Shown: positions 43,921 to 52,843 of the stretch, piece by piece | Layout of the letters: every line of letters starts with the position of its first letter | How positions within the stretch are numbered: the first letter of the stretch is position 1 | From: Aeromicrobium sp. Root472D3 | GTDB lineage: Bacteria > Actinomycetota > Actinomycetes > Propionibacteriales > Nocardioidaceae | NCBI RefSeq assembly: GCF_001426485.1 | Contig: NZ_LMET01000002.1 | Span: 124,001 to 188,000 of the forward strand | DNA: 64,000 nt | Direction of reading: 5' to 3' | Notes under the pieces: generated by a model | Database searches by the model: none | Seen by the model: only the letters and a program-made list of their open reading frames with translations | Told to the model about the DNA's origin: nothing | Program-made: the position numbers and the translations under genes

Positions 43921-43945
43921 ACGAAACGGAACGGGTCCGTTTCGT
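43921..43945. promoter_or_regulatory. TetR operator, 10-base inverted repeat
   Basis: ACGAAACGGA - ACGGG - TCCGTTTCGT, 14 bases upstream of the TetR start. The size and place match a TetR-family operator overlapping the operon promoter. Confidence 0.85.
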
Positions 43946-43964
43946 AAGATCTAGGTGTCCTGCG

Positions 43965-45620
43965 TCACTGCGTGCCGGTGCCGGCCTTCCCGGCGTCGGC
44001 GTACGAGCGCACGATCGACGTCGTCAGCGGGAAGTCGATCGCGAGGTCGCGGAACAGCAGGGCCGAGGCCGCGGCCGCCGACTGCTCCAGGTGCTGCACG
44101 ACCTGCTCGGCGAGCCCGGCCGGCGCGTGCACGACGACCTCGTCGTGCAGGAAGAACACGAGGTGGGGCCGGTCGGCCAGACCTCCTGCTGCGCCCAGCT
44201 TCCACAGCCGGTGGCGCAGGTCGGCGATCCAGCACAGCGCCCACTCGGCACCGGTGCCCTGCACGACGAAGTTGCGGGTGAACCGCCCGTACGCGCGCCG
44301 GTCGCGGGCTCGACCGGCCGGGTCGACGGCCGGGTCGTCGGGGTCGACGTCGTCCGTCTCGCCGAGCCGCGGGGCCCCACGGCCCAGCAGCGTCCGCACC
44401 AGCTCGCCCCGCTCGCCGGCGCGGGCCGCCTCCTCGACCAGGCCGAACGCGGCCGGGTAGCGCTTCGTCAGCGAGGCGACGAGCCGGCCGCTGCCCCCGC
44501 TGGTGGCGCCGTACATCGCACCGAGCAGGCCCATCTTGGCCTCGAGCCGGCTCGCGACCGCACCGTCGTCGGCCATCGACTGGTAGAGGTCGGCCCCACG
44601 GGCCGAGGCCGCGAGCGCCTCGTCGCCGCTCATGCCCGCGAGGGCGCGGGGCTCGAGCTGCGCGACGTCGGCCACGACGAGCCGCCAGCCGTCATCGGCC
44701 ACGGCCGCTGCGCGCACCTGCGCGGGCAGCGACAGTGCTCCGCCGCCGTTGGACGACCACCGACCCGTCGAGGAGCCCGCCGGCTGGTACGACGGCCTGA
44801 AGCGACCCCCGGAGACCCATTGGTCGCTCCACGCCCAGCCGTTGGTCTTGGCCAGCTGCGCCAGGTTCTTGTAGCGCAGCAGGACGTCGACGGCGGGGTG
44901 GTCGACGGCGCGCAGGGTCGACGCGCGCACGTCGGGCACGTCGACGCCGGCGCGTCGCAGGGCCGCCAGCAGCTCGGCCCGGGAGTCGGGGTTGAGGTCG
45001 GGCGACGCGAGCGCGCGGCGCACCTCGTCGGCGACGGCCTCGAGGAGCCGGGGACGCATGCCGCGCAGGGGACGCGGCCCCAGCAGCTCGGTCAGCAGGC
45101 GGTCGTGGACGTCGGCGCGCCAGGGCACGCCCGCGAACGTCATCTCGGCCGCGACCAGGGCGCCGGACGACTCGGCCGCCAGCAGCAGGCCGAGGCGGGT
45201 CGACTCGTCGCTGGCCCGGACGACCGCGAGCTGGCGTGCGTCCTCGAGGTCGGCACGCAGGTGCTCGGACGGGTCGTCGACGGCGAACAGGGCCGGGGCC
45301 GCCTCGGTCGAGGGGCCGAGCCGGTCCCACAGCTCGGACTGCTCGCCGTCGAGCAGGCGCTGGCCGGCGGCGGGCGCACGGCGCAGCACGTGGTGGGCCA
45401 GGCGCAGGTCGTGGCAGCGTCCGACCCTCACGCCCGCGGCGAGCAGGGTGGGGTACCAGCGGGCCGTGTCGTCCCACACCCAGCGCGGTGACGACGCAGG
45501 ATCGGTCTCGCGCTCGGCGACGAGGGCCGGCAGGTCGTCGACCGCGATCTCCCGCCGCGCCTCGCCGTCGACGACCAGCACGCGGTCGCCGGGAAGGCGG
45601 GACAGCGACGGCCGGCTCAT
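43965..45620 (-). CDS. DNA polymerase I-like (bifunctional 3'-5' exonuclease/polymerase family)
   Basis: 551 residues from the ATG at 45620 (AAGGA upstream). Family A polymerase motifs: motif A VVADVAQLEPRALAG (~313), in place of the usual DYSQIELR; motif B KMGLLGAMYG (~365); motif C HDEVVVH (~493). The catalytic Asp of motif A (VADVAQ) and HDE of motif C are kept. The N-terminal ~200 residues correspond to the exonuclease-like part of this actinobacterial family, but I cannot see the DEDD catalytic acids clearly, so proofreading may be lost. This is not the main PolA, which is longer and has a 5'-nuclease. Probably a repair enzyme. Confidence 0.9.
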   Translation of the reverse strand: MSRPSLSRLPGDRVLVVDGEARREIAVDDLPALVAERETDPASSPRWVWDDTARWYPTLLAAGVRVGRCHDLRLAHHVLRRAPAAGQRLLDGEQSELWDRLGPSTEAAPALFAVDDPSEHLRADLEDARQLAVVRASDESTRLGLLLAAESSGALVAAEMTFAGVPWRADVHDRLLTELLGPRPLRGMRPRLLEAVADEVRRALASPDLNPDSRAELLAALRRAGVDVPDVRASTLRAVDHPAVDVLLRYKNLAQLAKTNGWAWSDQWVSGGRFRPSYQPAGSSTGRWSSNGGGALSLPAQVRAAAVADDGWRLVVADVAQLEPRALAGMSGDEALAASARGADLYQSMADDGAVASRLEAKMGLLGAMYGATSGGSGRLVASLTKRYPAAFGLVEEAARAGERGELVRTLLGRGAPRLGETDDVDPDDPAVDPAGRARDRRAYGRFTRNFVVQGTGAEWALCWIADLRHRLWKLGAAGGLADRPHLVFFLHDEVVVHAPAGLAEQVVQHLEQSAAAASALLFRDLAIDFPLTTSIVRSYADAGKAGTGTQ

Positions 45621-45744
45621 GGGCGTCCTTCGGGTCGGGGCACGGACGGTCGGGAATCTACCCCGCGCCACGGACACCCGACCGAGCGACCGGATCCGTG
45701 CAGAACGCGCGAGATCCGTCACCGCCACGCAGGCGGCTCCGGTG

Positions 45745-46353
45745 TCAGACGAGGTCGCGCAGGCGGGCCCTCAGCGAGTCCTTCACGGCCTGCGTCACGG
45801 CGGTCTCGATGCGGTCGTTCAACGCCGACGGGTCGTCGACGTCGTCCAGCACGGCGCGGACGTCGAGCTGGTCGATCGTGCGGTCCAGGACGTCGTCGGT
45901 CTTCAGCGCGCCGTCGATCACGGAGTCGGGCAGCGCCCGGATCACCCGTTCGAGCAGGCCGTTCAGGTCGGCCGAGTCGAGCACCTCGTCGACCAGTGCC
46001 GACGCCTCGGGCAGCGTGCCGTCGGCCTTCATGCGCGCCACCGCCGACCGCAGGCCGTCGCGGAGCGCGTCGACCTGGGCGCGCGTCGGCTCGTCCGAGC
46101 GGGCGAGCTGCAGGGTCAGCGACTCGCGGCTGGTGCCCAGCGTGCACGCGGCGTCGTCGAGCCCGATCAGCACGAGCCGCTCGGTCAGGCCGTCGATGCC
46201 GTCGGCCTGCGTCGTGACGGGACGCTCGACGCAGGCGTCGGCGGGCCGCAACGGCTCGTACGTCCCGCCGCCGTGCGCGAGCTGGGCGCCGATCGTCGCG
46301 ACGACCAGCAGCACGGCCACGAGCGGCAGGCCGATCCAGCGCGGCGCCCTCAC
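45745..46353 (-). CDS. Membrane-anchored hypothetical protein, partner of MFS gene
   Basis: 202 residues from a GTG at 46353, with GGAGGA upstream; it overlaps the MFS stop by GTGA. One N-terminal span (WIGLPLVAVLLVVATIGAQL) or uncleaved signal is followed by an acidic helical region (ALDSTxx-type heptads, for example VLDRTIDQLDVRAVLDDVDD). There is a Cys pair (DACVERP, DAACTLG). The C-terminal domain would lie outside the membrane. The overlapped start and same strand suggest that it acts with the MFS protein, whose last extracellular loop is also long and helical. Confidence 0.75.
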   Translation of the reverse strand: MRAPRWIGLPLVAVLLVVATIGAQLAHGGGTYEPLRPADACVERPVTTQADGIDGLTERLVLIGLDDAACTLGTSRESLTLQLARSDEPTRAQVDALRDGLRSAVARMKADGTLPEASALVDEVLDSADLNGLLERVIRALPDSVIDGALKTDDVLDRTIDQLDVRAVLDDVDDPSALNDRIETAVTQAVKDSLRARLRDLV

Positions 46354-47693
46354 GACGTCCTCCGGCGTCGCGGCAGCACGACGGTCAGCAGGGCCGCGAG
46401 CGCGATCGCGGCCCCGATCAGGAACGAGTCGCGGAACGCCCGGTTGGCGGCCCGCTCGAGCTGGTCGTCGAGATCGCGCTCGAGCCGCGCGAGCGCCGGA
46501 CGGTCCGACGCGTCGACGTCCAGCCGGGCGAAGGCCGGCGCCAGGTCGGGCACCTGGCCTCGCTGGCCGACGAGGGCGTCGCCGAGCGCCTTGGCGACCG
46601 CGATCCGGTCGTCGGCCGGGAGCGGCGCGTCGATCACGAGCGCCGTGACGGCCTGCTCGGCGGGTGCCTGCGCGTCCTGCAGGTCGGAGGTGAAGACGGG
46701 GGTCAGCACCGCGAGACCGACGACGACCCCGAGGTGCCGGGCACCGATCGTCCAGCCGGCATGACGCGCCCGCGGCAGGCGCAGGTCCATCGCCTGCGAC
46801 GTGAGCCGGTCGACCGTGAGCCCCAGGCCCAGCCCCACCAGCACCTGCGGGGCGACGGTCCAGGCCAGGTCGGACGACGGCAGCAGCGCGAGGCCCGCGA
46901 GGCCGCCGGCGACCAGGAAGCAGCCGACCCCCACCTCGACCGTGGCGGGGGGACGGAACGGGCGCACCAGCACGGGTGCCGCGACCGCGGCGACCGCCAC
47001 GACGGACACCGTGACGGCGGCGGTCGCGGGCGAACGTCCCCAACCCTCCACGAGCAGCAGCACCAGCAGGAACAGTGCCGCCGTCAGTGCCGCGGACATC
47101 AGCGCGAGGGTCACGTTCGCGCGGACGGCGGGGCGGTGCCGGTCGGTCGGGCGGGCGGGTCGGTCGGACGACGCGAGCGCCGCCGGCACCGCGAGCAGCG
47201 CGAAGGGGACCTGAACGACGAAGATCGCCTGCCACGAGATCGCCTGCGTCAGGAGCCCGCCCGCGACGGGCCCCGCGGCCGTGCCGACGACGCCGGCCGT
47301 CACCCACGTCGCGACGCCGCGGCGCTCGCCCCGTTCGGTGACGAGCTGCTCGAGGCACCCGACGAGGGCCAGGGCACCGCCCAGCGCCTGCACGCACCGG
47401 GCGAGCACCAGCACCTCGATCGAGCCGGCGACGGCGCACCACGCCGAGGCGCCCGCGAACACCGCGATGCCCACGGCGGCGAGCAGGCGCGGCTGCGTCC
47501 GCTCGAGCACGAGGGCAGCCGGCACGGCGGCGAGCCCGAGCACCAGGTTGTAGGCGATCAGCACCCACGCGACCTGACCGACCGTCGCGTCGAGGTTGAG
47601 CAGGATGTCGGGCAGCGCGAGCGTCACGACCGCCGAGTCGGCCAGCACCATCGCGACCGTCACGGCCAGCAGGGGAGTCACGGCACGACGCAC
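46350..47693 (-). CDS. MFS transporter with large extracellular loop
   Basis: 447 residues from a GTG at 47693. Membrane spans are typical of a DHA2-like exporter (LPDILLNLDATVGQVAWVLI early; GVVGTAAGPVAGGLLTQAIS is motif C). Before the last span there is an unusual ~95-residue soluble loop (residues ~330-425) with helical heptads (LARLERDLDDQLERAANRAF). Such a loop is not usual in this family and is expected outside the cell. The next gene, overlapped by 4 bases, encodes an anchored protein with similar helical content. Confidence 0.85.
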   Translation of the reverse strand: MRRAVTPLLAVTVAMVLADSAVVTLALPDILLNLDATVGQVAWVLIAYNLVLGLAAVPAALVLERTQPRLLAAVGIAVFAGASAWCAVAGSIEVLVLARCVQALGGALALVGCLEQLVTERGERRGVATWVTAGVVGTAAGPVAGGLLTQAISWQAIFVVQVPFALLAVPAALASSDRPARPTDRHRPAVRANVTLALMSAALTAALFLLVLLLVEGWGRSPATAAVTVSVVAVAAVAAPVLVRPFRPPATVEVGVGCFLVAGGLAGLALLPSSDLAWTVAPQVLVGLGLGLTVDRLTSQAMDLRLPRARHAGWTIGARHLGVVVGLAVLTPVFTSDLQDAQAPAEQAVTALVIDAPLPADDRIAVAKALGDALVGQRGQVPDLAPAFARLDVDASDRPALARLERDLDDQLERAANRAFRDSFLIGAAIALAALLTVVLPRRRRTS

Positions 47694-47731
47694 CCGACCA
47701 TCCTCGCAGCGGTGCGGACGTGCCGCGACCC

Positions 47732-48148
47732 TCAGGCCAGCAGCGCGGCGACGAACGCCGCCGCCGTCGCCGCGAGCCGGACGCGGTCGGCGACGAGCAG
47801 CCGCCCGACCTCCCGGTCCGACGGTCCGTCGCGCCCCAGACGGCCGTGCGCGGGTGCCGCCACGGCCGCGGTCGTCCCTGCCGCGACCGCATGACCTGCC
47901 AGGGCCGCGAAGGTCCACGCCGTGTGCGGGCCGGCGACCAGCACCCAGACGCAGGCGGCGGCCACGACGACGTACAGCGGTCCGACGACGTACGAGATGC
48001 GCCGCGAGTGCGCCGCGTGCACCTCGTGCCACCGGTCGGCAGTCGTCGACGCGAGCGCGGGGTACACGACGACCGTGACGACGGCCTGGAAGCCGAGGTG
48101 GAGACCGCTCGCGGCGAGCAGGGCCTCGGTGGCGGTCAGCCCGGTCAT
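47732..48148 (-). CDS. Small membrane protein
   Basis: 138 residues, four spans (for example AAVTVVVYPAL-type TM1 and ISYVVGPLYVVVAAACVWVL). It resembles DUF1772-like small integral proteins in length and layout, but I am not sure of the family. The ATG at 48148 overlaps the stop of the HNH gene (ATGA), so they are co-translated. Confidence 0.75.
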   Translation of the reverse strand: MTGLTATEALLAASGLHLGFQAVVTVVVYPALASTTADRWHEVHAAHSRRISYVVGPLYVVVAAACVWVLVAGPHTAWTFAALAGHAVAAGTTAAVAAPAHGRLGRDGPSDREVGRLLVADRVRLAATAAAFVAALLA

Positions 48149-48480
48149 CGCAGCATCCCGACGACCTCGACCTGCCGCAGCAGGAACGTCCGCTCGTCGA
48201 GCTTCTTGCGGCGCATCCACGTCGTGACCTCGAGATTGCACTTGCTCGCGTTGCACGAGGCGCAGGCCGGCACGACGTTCGTCAGGGTGTACCGACCGCC
48301 TCGGGAGATCGGCAGCATGCAGTCCTTCTGCAGCGCGGCGCCGTCGCCGCCGCAGTAGGCGCAGCCGCCCCACGCCTCCATCAGCGCGTACCACTGGTCG
48401 GCGCTGAGGTCGTGCTCGACCGCGGCCATGCGGCGCTTGCGGCGTCGCGCGTGGGTCGCGGCCTTCCTGCTCGTCGGCAC
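48145..48480 (-). CDS. HNH endonuclease domain protein
   Basis: 111 residues from a GTG at 48480. A basic N-terminal helix (RKAATHARRRKRR) leads into a Cys4-type HNH fold: CAYCGG and CASCN are the zinc-binding pairs, and DCMLPISRGGRYTLTNVVPA contains the H/N-H region with M-L-P in place of the usual D-H. The first catalytic His appears to be replaced (CMLPIS), so nuclease activity is doubtful. It overlaps the small membrane protein gene by 4 bases. Confidence 0.82.
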   Translation of the reverse strand: MPTSRKAATHARRRKRRMAAVEHDLSADQWYALMEAWGGCAYCGGDGAALQKDCMLPISRGGRYTLTNVVPACASCNASKCNLEVTTWMRRKKLDERTFLLRQVEVVGMLR

Positions 48481-48528
48481 GGGGTCGATCGTACGGGCCC
48501 GCCGCGCCGGGAGACGACACCGCGGCGG

Positions 48529-49071
48529 TCAGTAGACCGGCAGGTCGGACTTCTCCTTCTCGCCCAGCGAGTCCTCGGTCGTGATGGTCCTGCGGCCGAG
48601 ATCGACGTCCAGGCGCCGGACGGGGTCCCCGACCCTCGCCCGGTCGGTGCTGCGCCACACGCGGTCGTCCACCAGGTCGACCGTCGTGGACCACGAGCTC
48701 ATGGACGTCGTCGTCGAGAACCGCAGGTCGACGTTCAGGTAGTCGCCGCCGAAGTACCGGCTGGCGAGCCGGTCGGGGTCGATGCGCACGACGTAGGCGC
48801 CGTCGTCGCCGGTCGTGACGGTCGGCAGGTCGAGGGTGTCGACGACCCCGCCCTCGGGGACGTCCGAGGTGTCCTCGGGCCACAGGGTCGCGACGACGAA
48901 GGCGCCTCGCAACGGCTTGCCGTCCATCGAGACGACCCCGTGCAGCGCCACGGTGCCGGTGTCGGGGCCGGCGGTCGCCACCGGGGTCGGTGGGGCGTCC
49001 GAGCCGCAGCCGCCCACGACGAGGACCGACACGAGAAGGGCGGCGAGGAAGAACCGTCGGGGGCCGGGCAT
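48529..49071 (-). CDS. Hypothetical lipoprotein
   Basis: 180 residues from the ATG at 49071. Signal peptide with lipobox VVGGC at residues ~18-22, so lipid-anchored outside the membrane. The body is a beta-sandwich-like domain: GVVSMDGKPLRGAFVVATLW followed by TGDDGAYVVRIDPDRL recalls carboxypeptidase-regulatory-like (CarboxypepD_reg) folds. Function unknown. Divergent from the DUF1801 gene. Confidence 0.8.
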   Translation of the reverse strand: MPGPRRFFLAALLVSVLVVGGCGSDAPPTPVATAGPDTGTVALHGVVSMDGKPLRGAFVVATLWPEDTSDVPEGGVVDTLDLPTVTTGDDGAYVVRIDPDRLASRYFGGDYLNVDLRFSTTTSMSSWSTTVDLVDDRVWRSTDRARVGDPVRRLDVDLGRRTITTEDSLGEKEKSDLPVY

Positions 49072-49158
49072 GGCCGTGATCCTCCCACGTGCGGAGTGCG
49101 CGCGGTGCCGATCGCGGAGAAGGGTCGCAGGACCCGGGTCCTGCGACGGCCGGCTGAC

Positions 49159-49164
49159 TATGCT
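49159..49164 (+). promoter_or_regulatory. -10 box (TATGCT), leaderless DUF1801 gene
   Basis: TATGCT 6 bases before the ATG at 49171. Confidence 0.5.
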
Positions 49165-49170
49165 CGGCGC

Positions 49171-49584
49171 ATGCCCGCCCCCAAGGTCGCCAGCGTCGAG
49201 GAGTTCTTCGCGCGTCTCGACGACGTCCAGCGCCCCCACGTCGAGGCGCTGCGGGCGCTGAGCCTCGAGGCGGCGGAGGGCACCGAGATCGTCGAGGCGC
49301 TGAAGTTCAACGTCCCGGCCTATGCCGCGCAGACCATGGTGTGGACGCTGCAGGTGTTCAAGAACCACTGCTCGGTGCGGTTCCCGGTGGCGTTCTTCGT
49401 CGACCGTCGCGACGAGGCGATCGCGGCCGGCTACGACGCGATCGAGGGCGCGCTCAAGATCCGCTGGGACCAGGAGGTCCCCGAGGCGATCGTCCGCCGG
49501 CTCCTCGCCGAGCGCGTCGACGACTACGAGGCCGGCCACACGGCGTGGTCGACACCCGGGCAGCGCACCCGCCCGAAGACGTAG
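49171..49584 (+). CDS. DUF1801 (YdhG-like) protein
   Basis: 137 residues. Fits the YdhG/DUF1801 domain: [20 protein letters not shown] at the start, [13 protein letters not shown] (the strand usually reading E.ikWg.P.y) and [20 protein letters not shown] at the end. These small proteins resemble iron-chaperone-type folds; role unknown. RNase HI follows 20 bases later in the same direction. Confidence 0.82.
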   Translation: MPAPKVASVEEFFARLDDVQRPHVEALRALSLEAAEGTEIVEALKFNVPAYAAQTMVWTLQVFKNHCSVRFPVAFFVDRRDEAIAAGYDAIEGALKIRWDQEVPEAIVRRLLAERVDDYEAGHTAWSTPGQRTRPKT

Positions 49585-49604
49585 GCCCCTGCGAGGATGG
49601 TCCG

Positions 49605-50060
49605 GTGACCGAGGCACCCGTGATCATCCACACCGACGGCGGCTGCACGCCCAATCCCGGCCCGGGCGGCTGGGGGGCGGTGCTGCGCCAGGGCGAGCAC
49701 GTGCGCGAGATGTTCGGCGGCGAGCCCACGGCGACGACCAACAACCGCATGGAGCTGACCGCGCCCATCATGGCGCTCGAGGCCCTGCGACGTCCCTTGA
49801 CCGTGCACCTGCACACCGACAGCACCTACGTGCGCAGCGGCATCACGCAGTGGGTCGCGGGGTGGGAGAGGAACGGCTGGCGCACGGCGTCGAGGCAGCC
49901 GGTCAAGAACGTCGATCTCTGGCAGCGCCTCAAGGCCGCGTGCGACCGGCACGAGGTCGAGTGGTTCTGGGTCAAGGGCCACTCGGGCGTGCCCGACAAC
50001 GAGCTCGCCGACGTCCTCGCGACCAAGGGCATGGTCGAGGCGATGGCGCAGACGGGCTGA
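49605..50060 (+). CDS. rnhA: Ribonuclease HI
   Basis: 151 residues from the GTG at 49605. Carries the active-site acids D11 (HTDGG), E50 (NNRMEL) and D72 (HTDS), the loop His in VKGHSG and the last Asp in PDNELAD. It removes RNA from RNA:DNA hybrids in replication and R-loops. Length matches E. coli RNase HI (155). The basic handle is present ([16 protein letters not shown]). Confidence 0.95.
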   Translation: MTEAPVIIHTDGGCTPNPGPGGWGAVLRQGEHVREMFGGEPTATTNNRMELTAPIMALEALRRPLTVHLHTDSTYVRSGITQWVAGWERNGWRTASRQPVKNVDLWQRLKAACDRHEVEWFWVKGHSGVPDNELADVLATKGMVEAMAQTG

Positions 50061-50100
50061 CGTCCGCGGTCGGGCATCCGAGCCTGCCCGACCGGGCCGC

Positions 50101-50346
50101 TCAGCTGCTGGCGTTGTAGACGAGGGCGCCGAGGACCATCCCGATGATCGTCGCGGCGATGCCGCCGATGCCCGCCCACAGGCCGAGCTTCTTCTCGCCC
50201 TGCGAGTACCCGACGAAGCCGAGGACGGCGCCGATCGGGCCGAGGATGATCGGCAGGAAGACCAAGGCGATGGCGTCGAGGACGAACGCCACGATGACGA
50301 GGACGCGCGCCGTGCTCGACGCGGGGGCGGTGGACGGGTTGGACAT
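50101..50346 (-). CDS. Small DUF4190-like membrane protein
   Basis: 81 residues with two spans (VLVIVAFVLDAIALVFLPII and AGIGGIAATIIGMVLGALVY) and a short polar N-terminus. This two-span layout with GY.Q.EKK between is seen in DUF4190-type proteins of actinobacteria. GGAGGT precedes the ATG at 50346. No function known. Confidence 0.8.
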   Translation of the reverse strand: MSNPSTAPASSTARVLVIVAFVLDAIALVFLPIILGPIGAVLGFVGYSQGEKKLGLWAGIGGIAATIIGMVLGALVYNASS

Positions 50347-50465
50347 GAGGACCTCCTGGGTGCGACGGCGGGGTCTCGCCGTGTTGAGAGGGTCAATTCC
50401 CCCGAATCGCCGTCGTCAAACCCCGGGGGGCGTCTGGCCGTGCCCTGGCGGGGTACCTCACGACC

Positions 50466-50651
50466 ATGACGACAGATCCCACGCAGGCCCGCAACGACAA
50501 CACCGACGAGACGACCGAGGAGGACGGACAGCTGGCGAACCCCGGCCCCGTCCCGGTCGAGGCCGAGGACGCGTCCGACACCGGCGAGGGTCGTCCCGGC
50601 GACCTGACGGCCGAGGCCGGGCCCGACCAGGACGCCCACCCCGACCGCTGA
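50466..50651 (+). CDS. Small acidic hypothetical protein
   Basis: 61 residues, very acidic and disordered (TDETTEEDG, VEAEDASDTGEG) without hydrophobic core. Composition differs from the shadow frames nearby, and it ends just before a strong terminator. It may be an intrinsically disordered small protein; existence is only moderately supported. Confidence 0.5.
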   Translation: MTTDPTQARNDNTDETTEEDGQLANPGPVPVEAEDASDTGEGRPGDLTAEAGPDQDAHPDR

Positions 50652-50671
50652 CCCGAGCGGCTCGCGCACCA

Positions 50672-50711
50672 CGCTGGGCCCGTCCAACGCTCGCGTTGGA
50701 CGGGCCCAGCG
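50672..50711. terminator. Bidirectional terminator hairpin
   Basis: 19-base perfect arms CGCTGGGCCCGTCCAACGC and GCGTTGGACGGGCCCAGCG, lying between convergent genes (50466 gene and the SNF2 gene ending at 50717). Confidence 0.9.
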
Positions 50712-50716
50712 GTGCG

Positions 50717-52843
50717 TCAGGAGCGGGCCTGGAGCGCCTCGGTGAGCATCGCGACGAGCGCCTCGAGCTGGACGTCGGCGGACGACGAGATCTCCTCGTC
50801 CGAGCCGTCGAGCGCCCGGGCCGCCAGGCTCGCCTTGCTGTCGATCAGCTCGGCGATCTTGCCGTCGATCGTCTGCGCCGCGATGATGCGCCACGCAGTG
50901 ACGGGCTCCTCCTGACCGATGCGGTGGACGCGGTCGATCGCCTGCGTCTGCTCGGCGTCGGTCCACGACAGCTCGGCGAGCACGACGTTGGACGCGACCT
51001 GCAGGTTGAGGCCGACTCCAGCGGCGGTCAGCGAGCAGACCACGATCTCGACGTCCTCGTCCTGGACGAACGCGTCGATGTTCGCCTGGCGCGTCTTCGC
51101 GGTCTGGTCGCCGCGGATCGAGGCGAAGCGGATGCCGCGACGCGTGAACGTCTCCTCGGCGACGTCCATGACGTCGATGTGCTTGGCGAAGAAGACGACC
51201 TTGCCGACGTTGCGCGACAGCTGGGCCGCGTAGTCGGCGGCGAGGCCGGCCTTGGCCTGGCCGATGCGACGCATCATGCCGAAGACGTTCTGGCCGGTCT
51301 TCTCGTCGTCGGCGTCCTCGCGCTCCCAGCGCGCGACGCTGCGGACGAGGTCGTGGTCGATGCCGTCGACCGTGACGCCCGACGTGCGGTTCTCGAGCGC
51401 CGAGTCGTAGCGGGCGACCAGGCGGCGCGCGAGCTCCTGCTCGGCCTCGCGGATCGACCGGCCGACGGCGTCGTCGAGCTCGACGGGCAGGTCGGCGATG
51501 CGGCGCGCGGGGATGTCGGCCGCGACGTCGACCTTGCGACGGCGGACGATGCCCATGCTGATGACGTTGGTGCGCGCCGACGAGTAGAACCCCGAGTCGG
51601 CCGGCGTGAGGCCGGTGTCCTCGAGCCGCTCCATGAGCTCGGCCAGGGGCTTCTTGTCGTCGATCCAGCCGAGGAACTGCCAGATCGCCCGGAAGTCCTC
51701 GATGTCGTTGATCAGCGGGGTGCCGGTCAGCGCCATCAGCAGCGGGCGCACCGTGCGGTGGCGGATGCGCTCGGACAGCTCGAGGGCGTGCTTCGAGCGC
51801 TGCGAGGTGCGGTTCTTGATGAAGTGCGCCTCGTCGACGACCATGCCGCGGAAGCCGAACTCGCCGAGCCAGCCGACGTGCCGGTCGAGCACCTCGTAGT
51901 TGACGACGACGATGTCGGCGAAGCCGTCGATCGAGTCGCCGTCGCCGTGGATCACGGTCGCCTTACGGCTCGGCGTCCAGATGTCGGCCTCGCGGGCCCA
52001 GTTGGTCTTGACGACGTTCGGCACGACGACCAGCAGCGGGTACGCGTCGGCGGCGTGCGCGGCCAGCAGGGCCTGTGCGGTCTTGCCGAGGCCCGGCTCG
52101 TCGGCGAGCAGGAACGTGCGGTGCCCCTCGGCGGCCGCGGCGACGACCTGGGCCTGGTGTGGCATGAGCTCGAGGCCGCCGAGCGTCATGAGGAACCCGG
52201 GCTCGGGCAGCGGCATGCACGACGACGCGCCGCCGTACTCGAACGCGCGGAACAGGGGGCCGAGCAGCTCCCACGTCGACAGGCGCTTGGGGCTCGCGGT
52301 GCGCTGGCCGACGGCGGAGAAGTCGGGCGCGAGGAACGGGTTGGCGAGCTGGCGTGCGACGACCGACTGCGGGACGACACGCCGCTCGGTCACGACGGCC
52401 GGGGCAGCGTCGGACGAGTCGGCGACGGGTGTCTCGACACCGGCGGCCTGCAGCATCTCGCTGCGTAGCGTGTCGGCGGCATCGGTGAAGACCGCGTTCT
52501 CGTCGAGCAGGGGGTAGACCGTGGGGTCGAGCGCGACGGTCTGGGCGAGGATCGTCGCGACGCCGTCGAGGCGCTTGAGCTGCTCGGCGCGGTGCGCCTC
52601 GCTGGCGTCCTTGTCGGCCTTGACGCGTGTGCGCTCCTCGCGGACCAGCACGGCCACGACCTGGAACTTCGTGCGTCCGGCGGGGGACAGGGGGCCACGC
52701 TGGGCCTTGGCCTCGACCTCGCGGACGGCGCGGGCGAGCACGCGGATGATGTCGCCCTTCTCGAGCGGTCGCTGGCCTGCGCCCCGCGCCTGCCGGGGGG
52801 CGGTGCGGGTCGTGCCGGACTGGCGCTGGCCTCGTCGAGCCAA
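50717..52843 (-). CDS. SNF2/RapA-type DNA helicase-translocase
   Basis: 708 residues. The start is a TTG at 52843 with AGGAGG ideally placed upstream; an N-terminal frame extends further but is not protein-like. A ~210-residue N-terminal region with many charged helices precedes the SNF2 core: ADEPGLGKT (~247-255), VVVVNYEVL, MVVDEAHFIKN (~334-344), ALTGTPLIN, then helicase C-terminal IVVCSLTAAGVGLNLQ and QAIDRVHRIGQ. Such proteins slide along or remodel nucleoprotein. No nuclease domain or specificity subunit is seen, so its role (RNA polymerase recycling, repair or chromatin-like) is open. Confidence 0.9.
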   Translation of the reverse strand: MARRGQRQSGTTRTAPRQARGAGQRPLEKGDIIRVLARAVREVEAKAQRGPLSPAGRTKFQVVAVLVREERTRVKADKDASEAHRAEQLKRLDGVATILAQTVALDPTVYPLLDENAVFTDAADTLRSEMLQAAGVETPVADSSDAAPAVVTERRVVPQSVVARQLANPFLAPDFSAVGQRTASPKRLSTWELLGPLFRAFEYGGASSCMPLPEPGFLMTLGGLELMPHQAQVVAAAAEGHRTFLLADEPGLGKTAQALLAAHAADAYPLLVVVPNVVKTNWAREADIWTPSRKATVIHGDGDSIDGFADIVVVNYEVLDRHVGWLGEFGFRGMVVDEAHFIKNRTSQRSKHALELSERIRHRTVRPLLMALTGTPLINDIEDFRAIWQFLGWIDDKKPLAELMERLEDTGLTPADSGFYSSARTNVISMGIVRRRKVDVAADIPARRIADLPVELDDAVGRSIREAEQELARRLVARYDSALENRTSGVTVDGIDHDLVRSVARWEREDADDEKTGQNVFGMMRRIGQAKAGLAADYAAQLSRNVGKVVFFAKHIDVMDVAEETFTRRGIRFASIRGDQTAKTRQANIDAFVQDEDVEIVVCSLTAAGVGLNLQVASNVVLAELSWTDAEQTQAIDRVHRIGQEEPVTAWRIIAAQTIDGKIAELIDSKASLAARALDGSDEEISSSADVQLEALVAMLTEALQARS

